From Chloroflexota bacterium (GTDB lineage: Bacteria > Chloroflexota > Dormibacteria > Dormibacterales > Dormibacteraceae): 5,429 nucleotides of DNA. Both the position numbers and the translations under genes were made by a program. Each line of letters begins with the position of its first letter. Position 1 is the stretch's first letter. This document shows, piece after piece, positions 1 to 4,524 of this stretch. Location: positions 1 through 5,429 of the forward strand of contig VBGV01000207.1 in assembly GCA_005880755.1 (NCBI GenBank), given 5' to 3'. The notes under the pieces were generated by a model. That model saw only the letters and a list, made by a program, of their open reading frames with translations, had not been told where the DNA came from and did not search any database.

Positions 1-79
1 TGCCCGTGCCCCCGCACGCCAAGACCATGCCGGCTGCCGCCATGGCAACCACGGATCGTCGGCCCATCCTGCCGGTCAC
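1..79 (-). CDS. N-terminus of a divergent lipoprotein-like secreted protein (partial, runs off the window start)
   Basis: On the minus strand, a GTG at 79-77 or an in-frame ATG at 67-65 opens a reading frame that leaves the window at base 1. From the GTG, the 26 visible residues form a classic export signal. The n-region is positively charged (R4, R7, R8). A hydrophobic stretch runs from about V10 to A21, and a V-L-A-C lipobox puts the candidate lipidated Cys at residue 22, followed by a flexible GGTG. This suggests a lipoprotein such as a transporter substrate-binding protein, but the mature domain is outside the window and the function is unknown. The RRS-V-V run could also be a weak twin-arginine motif. 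I prefer the GTG start because a -10-like CACACT ends exactly 6 nt upstream of it, while the ATG has only AGG directly against it. The gene diverges from the methylmalonyl-CoA operon with about 65 nt between starts. Confidence 0.55.
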   Translation of the reverse strand, partial: MTGRMGRRSVVAMAAAGMVLACGGTG

Positions 80-85
80 GGCGAC

Positions 86-91
86 AGTGTG
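86..91 (-). promoter_or_regulatory. Putative -10 element of the divergent lipoprotein gene (leaderless type)
   Basis: Read on the minus strand this is CACACT, one base from the TACACT found before the small membrane protein gene at 4230. It is followed by 6 nt and then the GTG at 79-77. This spacing would place the transcription start at or next to the start codon, as in leaderless mRNAs. No convincing -35 is visible 16-18 nt upstream. This is a motif match only. Confidence 0.35.
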
Positions 92-107
92 AAGCACTCA
101 CTGGATT

Positions 108-123
108 CCCGCGTTCGCGCGGG
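108..123. repeat. Perfect 6-bp inverted repeat with TTCG loop in the divergent promoter region
   Basis: CCCGCG (108-113) and CGCGGG (118-123) are perfect reverse complements around a TTCG tetraloop (114-117). The next outward pair, T107/G124, could add a wobble pair in RNA. The repeat lies upstream of the putative forward -10 (129-134) and upstream of the minus-strand -10 (86-91). It could be an operator or a hairpin in a transcript. No T-run follows on either strand, so an intrinsic terminator is unlikely. In G+C-rich DNA a 6-bp stem can arise by chance. Confidence 0.4.
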
Positions 124-128
124 GTCGC

Positions 129-134
129 GACAAT
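129..134 (+). promoter_or_regulatory. Putative -10 element for the methylmalonyl-CoA operon
   Basis: GACAAT is the only A+T-leaning hexamer close to the first gene of the operon. It ends 10 nt before the ATG at 145, which would give a leaderless or nearly leaderless transcript. It competes with another reading: AGAGG at 135-139, 5 nt before the ATG, looks like a Shine-Dalgarno sequence and would need a start site further upstream. Both cannot be used by the same transcript. No strong -35 is visible. Confidence 0.3.
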
Positions 135-144
135 AGAGGCGGCC

Positions 145-537
145 ATGCGCATCCACCACGTCGGCGTCGCGGTCGATGACCTCGACGCTGCGATCCAGCT
201 CTACACGACGATCTTCGGCGCCGAGCTGACGCATCGAGCGTCTAACGAGAAGGATGGTCTCGAGGCTGCCTTCTTGCGAGCAGGCGACGCTGAGGTCGAG
301 CTGCTCAAGCCCCTGCGTGAGGACACGCCGGTCGGCAAATTTCTGACCAAGCGCGGACCAGGGCTGCACCACATCGCGGTCGCGGTGCCCGACATCGACC
401 AGGCGATGGCGGACGCGCGAGCCGCCGGCCTCGAGCTGATCGACGCCGAGCCGCGGATGGGCATGCACGGCACTCGGATTGCCTTCGTCCACCCCAAAAG
501 CGTGGGCGGCGTGCTGACGGAGTTCGTGGAGACATGA
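145..537 (+). CDS. mce: Methylmalonyl-CoA epimerase
   Basis: This cytosolic metal-dependent enzyme interconverts the (S) and (R) isomers of methylmalonyl-CoA, linking propionyl-CoA carboxylase to the B12 mutase. The 130-residue length suits the family (about 130-150). It is a VOC-fold protein with two beta-alpha-beta-beta-beta modules, about residues 1-55 and 72-130. Aligned from memory to the Propionibacterium shermanii enzyme, the metal ligands are H5 (IHHVGVAV), E52 (VELLKP, where P. shermanii has Gln), H76 (GLHHIAVAV) and E126 (LTEF). E40 falls at the position of the catalytic Glu48. The motif GTRIAFVHPKSVGGVL near the C-terminus is also characteristic. The ATG at 145 has AGAGG 5 nt upstream, and the frame begins right at the conserved first strand, so no longer N-terminus is needed. 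Its stop overlaps the mutase start (ATGA, 534-537), implying translational coupling. The identification is strong from motifs and neighbours. Confidence 0.95.
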   Translation: MRIHHVGVAVDDLDAAIQLYTTIFGAELTHRASNEKDGLEAAFLRAGDAEVELLKPLREDTPVGKFLTKRGPGLHHIAVAVPDIDQAMADARAAGLELIDAEPRMGMHGTRIAFVHPKSVGGVLTEFVET

Positions 538-2105
538 CGGAAGTTGTTCAGAACGACAGCGGCCTTCCCCTGAAGCCCGTCTACTCGGCTGAAGACCGGA
601 ACGGGGAGGAGCCGCTGCCCGGGACGTTCCCGTTCACGCGCGGCATCCACAAAGACATGTATCGCGGCCGGTTGTGGACGATGCGGCAGTACGCCGGCTT
701 CGGCACCGCCGCCGAGTCGAACAAGCGCTACCGCTTCCTGCTCCAGCAGGGCCAGACGGGGCTTTCGGTCGCGTTCGACCTGCCGACGCAGATCGGCTAC
801 GACTCCGACGACCCGATGGCCAACGGCGAGGTCGGCAAGGTCGGCGTCGCGATCGACTCGCTCGAGGACATGGAGACCCTGCTCAAGGACATACCGCTCG
901 ATGGGGTCTCGACCTCGATGACCATCAATGCCACCGCTTCGATGCTTTTGCTCCTCTACCAGCTCGTGGCGGAGAAGCAGGGCTGCCCGCCGGAAAAGAT
1001 CACGGGCACGGTGCAGAACGACATCTTGAAGGAGTACGCCGCGCGCGGCACGTACATCTTTCCGCCGAAGCCATCGATGCGCCTCATCACCGACCTGTTC
1101 AGCTACTGCGCGCGAAGCCTCCCGAACTGGAACACCATCTCGATCTCCGGCTATCACATGCGCGAGGCCGGTTCGACGGCGGCGGAGGAGATCGCCCTGA
1201 CCCTGAGCCACGCCATCGCATACGTCCAGGCGGCCCAGGCCGCAGGCCTCAGCGTTGACGACTTCGCTCCGCGCGTCTCGTTCTTCTTCGCTTGCCACAT
1301 GGACTTCTTCGAGGAGGTCGCCAAGTTTCGTGCCGCGCGCCGGATCTGGGCGCGAATCATGCGCGACCGGTTCGACGCTCGGGACCCGCGCTCGCAGGCG
1401 CTGCGCTTCCATACCCAGACCGGTGGCGTCACCCTGACGGCGCAGCAGCCCCTCAACAACATCGTGCGGACGACGCTCGAGGCGATGAGCGCCGTGCTCG
1501 GCGGCACGCAGTCGCTGCACACCAACGCGTACGACGAGGCACTCGGGCTCCCGTCCGAAAACGCGGCCGAGATCGCGCTCCGCACGCAGCAGGTCATCGG
1601 CCATGAGTCCGCCGTTCCGTACGTGGCCGATCCCCTGGGTGGCTCCTACTACGTGGAGCAGCTGACCGACCGCGTCGAAGAAGAGGCGCTCGCGATCATG
1701 GCCGAGATCGACGAGCTGGGCGGCGCCGTGAGCTGCATCGAGTCCGGCTGGACGCAGCGGCGGATCGCCGACAGCGCGTATCGCACGCAGCGCCGGATCG
1801 AAGCCGGCGAGCGCGTCGTGGTCGGCGTGAACCGCTACGCGGAGACTGCTTCGCCGCCGGTCGAGATCATGAAGATCAGCCCGCGCCACCAGGTCGCGCA
1901 GGCGCGGGCTTTGAAGAAGCTTCGCGCGGGACGATCGCAGGCCGCGGTCGACCGGCACCTCGCCGAGCTGGAGCGTGCCGCTCGGGGGACCGACAACCTG
2001 ATGCCGCCGCTCAAGGCCGCGCTGGCGGACTACGTGACGATCGGCGAGTGCTGCCGCGTCCTGCGCGGCGTCTTCGGCGAATACCGCCCGGGGGAGGCGG
2101 CATGA
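534..2105 (+). CDS. mcmA1: Methylmalonyl-CoA mutase, catalytic (large/alpha) subunit without the B12-binding domain
   Basis: This subunit carries the TIM-barrel substrate domain that rearranges (R)-methylmalonyl-CoA to succinyl-CoA by adenosylcobalamin radical chemistry. Among its 523 residues, PGTFPFTRGIH (30-39), the RQYAGFGTA segment (51-59), SVAFDLPTQIGYDSDDP (78-94), QNDILKEYAARGTY (161-174), SISGYHMREAG (203-213) and SLHTNAYDEALGLPSE (327-342) are family hallmarks. Y53 and R171 match Tyr89 and Arg207 of the P. shermanii mutase, which bind the methylmalonyl carboxylate. Isobutyryl-CoA mutase has Phe/Gln and 2-hydroxyisobutyryl-CoA mutase Ile/Gln there, so a true methylmalonyl-CoA mutase is favoured. 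H208 matches catalytic His244. The protein ends at RGVFGEYRPGEAA, where fused enzymes continue into the cobalamin domain. No DxHxxG domain is present, so a separate small subunit must come from elsewhere. It overlaps the epimerase (ATGA) and the next gene (ATGA at 2102-2105). Confidence 0.95.
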   Translation: MTEVVQNDSGLPLKPVYSAEDRNGEEPLPGTFPFTRGIHKDMYRGRLWTMRQYAGFGTAAESNKRYRFLLQQGQTGLSVAFDLPTQIGYDSDDPMANGEVGKVGVAIDSLEDMETLLKDIPLDGVSTSMTINATASMLLLLYQLVAEKQGCPPEKITGTVQNDILKEYAARGTYIFPPKPSMRLITDLFSYCARSLPNWNTISISGYHMREAGSTAAEEIALTLSHAIAYVQAAQAAGLSVDDFAPRVSFFFACHMDFFEEVAKFRAARRIWARIMRDRFDARDPRSQALRFHTQTGGVTLTAQQPLNNIVRTTLEAMSAVLGGTQSLHTNAYDEALGLPSENAAEIALRTQQVIGHESAVPYVADPLGGSYYVEQLTDRVEEEALAIMAEIDELGGAVSCIESGWTQRRIADSAYRTQRRIEAGERVVVGVNRYAETASPPVEIMKISPRHQVAQARALKKLRAGRSQAAVDRHLAELERAARGTDNLMPPLKAALADYVTIGECCRVLRGVFGEYRPGEAA

Positions 2106-2554
2106 GTGACGGTTATCCGGCCGTGATTCCGATGCTCGCTTACGAGGATGGACCCGCGGCGATGCGCTGGCTCGCCGAGGCTTTTGGCTTTCGCGAGCGC
2201 ACGCGGATGCTCGACCGAGACGGCCGACTCAGTCATGGCGAGATGGAGGCGGGCAAGGGGTTGATCATGCTGGCCACGCCCTCGCCGCACTACCACGGGC
2301 CCAAGCGCCACCGCGAGGAAAGCGAGGAAGCGCGGAAATGGTCCGAGGTCCCCTACATCATCGACGGCGTGCTGGTGTACGTCGACGACGTCGCGGCCCA
2401 TTTCGAGCGAGCCAGGGCAGCGGGCGCGACCATCTTGTCGCCGGTCGAGGAAGCCGGCGAAGGCAAGCGCTACCGCGCCGAAGATCTGGAGGGGCATCGC
2501 TGGATGTTCATGCAATCAAAAAGTCCCAACCTGGACGCGCAGCGCCAGAGGTGA
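2102..2554 (+). CDS. VOC-superfamily (glyoxalase/PhnB-like) protein of unassigned function
   Basis: This 150-residue protein has the paired beta-alpha-beta-beta-beta outline of the vicinal oxygen chelate fold. The first module has AVIPMLAYEDGPAAMRWLAEAFGF (7-30) and a SHGEMEAGKGLIML strand (44-57). A charged linker (about 65-82) follows. The second module has GVLVYVDDVAAHFERARAAGA (89-109) and RAEDLEGHRWMFMQ (125-138), the last resembling the (D/E)P.GH.W.F ending of PhnB/glyoxalase-like members. H45/E47 and E130 are possible metal-site residues, but I cannot assign a substrate. The start is ATG 2102, overlapping the mutase stop as ATGA, with GGAGG at 2093-2097, 4 nt upstream. An upstream in-frame ATG at 2048 would overlap the mutase by about 58 nt and adds only Arg/Pro-rich sequence without strand pattern. 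The C-terminal tail (about 140-150) looks disordered. It is too diverged to be a second methylmalonyl-CoA epimerase by eye. Its fold is likely, its role unknown. Confidence 0.85.
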   Translation: MSDGYPAVIPMLAYEDGPAAMRWLAEAFGFRERTRMLDRDGRLSHGEMEAGKGLIMLATPSPHYHGPKRHREESEEARKWSEVPYIIDGVLVYVDDVAAHFERARAAGATILSPVEEAGEGKRYRAEDLEGHRWMFMQSKSPNLDAQRQR

Positions 2555-4089
2555 GCCAGCGCCCCCCTCGCAAGATCGACCCGCTCAACGAGCTGCGCCA
2601 GCGCAAGTACGAAGCCGGCCACGGCGACGCCGAGGCGTTTACCAGGCAGCACGCGAAAGGCAAGCTGACCGCGCGAGAGCGGATCTCGCGCCTGGTCGAC
2701 CGCAACTCGTTCGAAGAGATCGATCTGTTCGCCAGGCACCCCGCGGGGGTGCCAGGCGACGGCGTGGTCACCGGCATGGCGAGGATCGACGGTCGCGACG
2801 TGATGCTGTTCAGCCACGACGCCAGCGTCTTCGGCGGCTCGCTCGGCGAGGTCTTCGCGGAGAAGGTGATCAAGGTGATGGACCTCGCGCTGAGCAATCG
2901 GATCCCGATCATCGGCATCAACGATTCGGGCGGCGCGCGCATCCAGGAAGGCGTCGTTTCGCTCGCCGGCTACGCGGAGATCTTCTGGCGCAACGTCGAG
3001 GCGAGCGGGCTGGTCCCGCAGCTGAGCCTCATCCTCGGCCCGTGCACGGGCGGCGCGGTGTACTCGCCCGCGATCACCGACTTCACGTTCATGGTCCACG
3101 GCGTCGGCTACATGTTCATCACGGGGCCCGAGGTCATCCGCGTCACGACGGGTGAGGACGTGACGTTCGACTCGCTGGGCGGCGCCGAGGTGCACAACGT
3201 CAAGTCGGGCGTCGCGCATTTCCTGGCCGAGACCGAGGAAGAGTGCTTCGCCCAGGTCCGCAAGCTCTTCAAATACATCCCGCAGAGCTGCGACGAGCAG
3301 CCGCCTCGCGCCAAAGCCACCGACGATCCGGAACGGGCCGCGCCCGGCCTGGCCACCATCATCCCGGACAATCCGAAAGAGCCCTACGACATCAAGGACG
3401 TGATTGGCATGGTCGTCGACGATGGCGACTTCTTCGAGGTGCAGCCTTACTACGCAATGAACATGGTGGTCGGTTTCGCCCATCTCGACGGCAACGCCGT
3501 CGGGATCGTCGCCAACCAGCCGAAGGTGATGGCGGGCGCGCTGGACATCAACGCCTCAGACAAGGGCGCGCGATTCGTTCGGTTCTGCGACGCGTTCAAC
3601 GTCCCACTCGTGACGTTCGTCGACGTCCCGGGATTCCTGCCGGGCACGCTGCAGGAGTACGGAGGAATCATCCGACACGGCGCGAAGCTGCTCTACGCGT
3701 TCAGCGAGGCCACCGTTCCGAAGCTGACGGTGATCACTCGCAAGGCTTATGGGGGGGCGTACTGCGTCATGTGCTCCAAGCACATCCGCGCCGACTTCAA
3801 CGTGGCCTGGCCGACGGCGGAGATCGCGGTGATGGGGCCCGAGGGTGCGGTGAACATTCTCTTTCACCGGGAGCTGGCGGCGGCCGCAGACCCGGTCGCG
3901 CGCCGCGGTGAACTGGTCAGCGAGTACTCGGAGCGCTTCGCCAACCCCTACATCGCCGCCGAGCGCGGTTACATCGACGACGTGATCGAGCCGGGCCGGA
4001 CGCGCAGCGAGCTGATCCGAGCCCTGCGCATCGCGATGCGCAAGGAGCGCAAGCGATCTTCGAGGTGGCACGGCAACATTCCTCTTTAG
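2551..4089 (+). CDS. pccB: Propionyl-CoA carboxylase, carboxyltransferase (beta) subunit
   Basis: This subunit transfers CO2 from carboxybiotin to an acyl-CoA, most likely propionyl-CoA, giving (S)-methylmalonyl-CoA. It normally forms a beta hexamer with a biotin carboxylase/BCCP alpha subunit, which is not in this window. The 512 residues match the family length (about 510-540). The N-half crotonase-like domain has KGKLTARERI (36-45), the DSGGARIQEG oxyanion loop (125-134) and GPCTGGAVYSPA (163-174). The C-half has VDVPGFLPG (357-365), EYGGIIRHGAKLL (369-381), RKAYGGAYCVM (397-407, oxyanion G402/A403), and the typical HGNIPL end. C405 stands where Streptomyces PccB has specificity residue Asp422, so acyl preference is not certain. 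The GTG at 2551 overlaps the previous stop (GTGA) and gives a normal N-terminus (SQRPPRKIDPLNELRQRK). Longer in-frame starts, for example at 2338, read out-of-frame VOC codons. No clear Shine-Dalgarno sequence is seen, so coupling is likely. Confidence 0.93.
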   Translation: MSQRPPRKIDPLNELRQRKYEAGHGDAEAFTRQHAKGKLTARERISRLVDRNSFEEIDLFARHPAGVPGDGVVTGMARIDGRDVMLFSHDASVFGGSLGEVFAEKVIKVMDLALSNRIPIIGINDSGGARIQEGVVSLAGYAEIFWRNVEASGLVPQLSLILGPCTGGAVYSPAITDFTFMVHGVGYMFITGPEVIRVTTGEDVTFDSLGGAEVHNVKSGVAHFLAETEEECFAQVRKLFKYIPQSCDEQPPRAKATDDPERAAPGLATIIPDNPKEPYDIKDVIGMVVDDGDFFEVQPYYAMNMVVGFAHLDGNAVGIVANQPKVMAGALDINASDKGARFVRFCDAFNVPLVTFVDVPGFLPGTLQEYGGIIRHGAKLLYAFSEATVPKLTVITRKAYGGAYCVMCSKHIRADFNVAWPTAEIAVMGPEGAVNILFHRELAAAADPVARRGELVSEYSERFANPYIAAERGYIDDVIEPGRTRSELIRALRIAMRKERKRSSRWHGNIPL

Positions 4090-4217
4090 TGATCGAGCTC
4101 CAACCCTGGACGGAGGAGGACATGCCACTACTGGTCCGGCTCAATGCGCCAGAGATGACCGAGCACTCGGCGGTCCCGAGACCGCGGTGCAACGACTGGC
4201 GCATGGGGCTCCGCTAA
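4089..4217 (+). pseudogene. Truncated, frameshifted N-terminal remnant of a GNAT-family N-acetyltransferase
   Basis: A GTG at 4089 shares its G with the pccB stop (TAGTG) and encodes IELQPWTEEDMPLLVRLNAP and EMTEH, which resembles the N-terminus of GNAT acetyltransferases of the L.PW...DLPLL..LN.PEMTEHLGGPE type. After H26 the frame reads SAVPRPRCNDW and stops at TAA 4215-4217, 42 residues in all. Shifting frame at 4167-4168, as if one base were lost, restores GGPETAVQRLA (from 4169), the expected continuation. Even so, similarity fades near 4205, and the shifted frame then runs into the next gene without acetyltransferase motifs. The gene therefore seems both frameshifted and missing most of its length. 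GGAGGAGG (4112-4119) only 2 nt before ATG 4122 could drive a 31-residue peptide, but this more likely encodes the Glu-Glu-Asp of the remnant. The family assignment is from remembered motifs, not a search. Confidence 0.6.
4170..4185 (+). repeat. 6-bp inverted repeat (hairpin) between pccB and the small membrane protein gene
   Basis: GCGGTC (4170-4175) and GACCGC (4180-4185) are perfect reverse complements around CCGA. No T-run follows, so this is not a standard intrinsic terminator, although it could weaken read-through or stabilise the 3' end of the operon mRNA. It falls inside the GGPET-coding part of the acetyltransferase remnant and may just be a by-product of that coding sequence. Confidence 0.3.
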
Positions 4218-4223
4218 TACACT
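4218..4223 (+). promoter_or_regulatory. Putative -10 element for a leaderless transcript of the small membrane protein gene
   Basis: TACACT, inside an A+T-rich island (TAATACACTTAG, 4215-4226) that stands out against the G+C-rich background, ends 6 nt before the GTG at 4230. This fits a TANNNT-type -10 for a leaderless mRNA, and no Shine-Dalgarno sequence precedes the GTG. The same hexamer/6-nt/GTG arrangement occurs on the minus strand at 91-77. No clear -35 is seen. The transcript could continue into sucC. Confidence 0.5.
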
Positions 4224-4229
4224 TAGGCC

Positions 4230-4520
4230 GTGCCGACGCAGGACGCCCAGGGCCGTTGGATTTCCGACGACGGCCTGCAGTATTGGGACGGCAGCGCGTG
4301 GCGGCCGCTCGGTGCCCAGGCCCCTGGGCGGCGCAGGAGCATCGCCCTCCCCGCCGTCCTGATCGGGTGCGGCTTCGCACTCGTCGTGGTCCTGGTGCTG
4401 GTAATCGGTGGCATCATCCTGGTCAACAACTCTTCTTTCCAGCAGGGCTTCTGCAACAGCTGGCAGAACAACCCACGAGAAGCCGCCACGCCGTGCCCAT
4501 TCCACCCCTCCTCGCCCTAA
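4230..4520 (+). CDS. Small single-pass membrane protein with a DUF2510-like WDG motif
   Basis: This is a 96-residue protein of unknown function. Residues 8-27 (GRWISDDGLQYWDGSAWRPL) resemble the short Trp-rich DUF2510 motif (yWDG..W) found at the cytoplasmic N-terminus of many small actinobacterial-type membrane proteins; key residues are W10, Y18, W19, D20, G21 and W24. A basic stop (R34-R36) precedes one strongly hydrophobic helix at about 38-65, so N-in/C-out topology is expected. The short exposed tail has two cysteines (C75, C89), which could form a disulfide, and a Pro-rich end. The GTG start lacks a Shine-Dalgarno sequence but lies 6 nt after a -10-like TACACT, so a leaderless mRNA is likely. 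Base composition and reading-frame behaviour (a clear WDG motif and TM segment) support a real gene. The TAA is 4 nt before sucC. No link to propionyl-CoA metabolism can be read from the sequence. Confidence 0.75.
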   Translation: MPTQDAQGRWISDDGLQYWDGSAWRPLGAQAPGRRRSIALPAVLIGCGFALVVVLVLVIGGIILVNNSSFQQGFCNSWQNNPREAATPCPFHPSSP

Positions 4521-4524
4521 GCAT

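Noticed and set aside
201..1958. 585-residue open frame on the minus strand opposite the epimerase and mutase
   Set aside because: It is Arg/Asp/Leu/Val-rich with no recognisable domain and lies wholly opposite two clearly identified genes. Long antisense open frames are common in G+C-rich coding DNA.
2048..2101. Earlier in-frame ATG that would extend the VOC protein by 18 residues
   Set aside because: The added residues are Arg/Pro/Gly-rich, overlap the mutase, and lack the fold's strand pattern. ATG 2102 has a Shine-Dalgarno sequence and an ATGA overlap.
2338..2550. Upstream in-frame extension of PccB by 71 residues
   Set aside because: It reads the VOC gene out of frame as Arg/Gly-rich sequence. 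The GTG at 2551 gives the normal family N-terminus.
2470..3483. 337-residue open frame on the minus strand opposite pccB
   Set aside because: The low-complexity Arg/Asp/Val/Leu composition is typical of an antisense shadow, and the forward strand encodes an unmistakable carboxyltransferase.
4170..4185. Possible intrinsic terminator after pccB
   Set aside because: A hairpin is present but is not followed by a T-run, so it was recorded as an inverted repeat only.
4122..4217. Independent 31-residue peptide from ATG 4122 behind GGAGGAGG
   Set aside because: The purine run is only 2 nt from the ATG and encodes Glu-Glu of the acetyltransferase-like sequence. The frame is better explained as part of the remnant.
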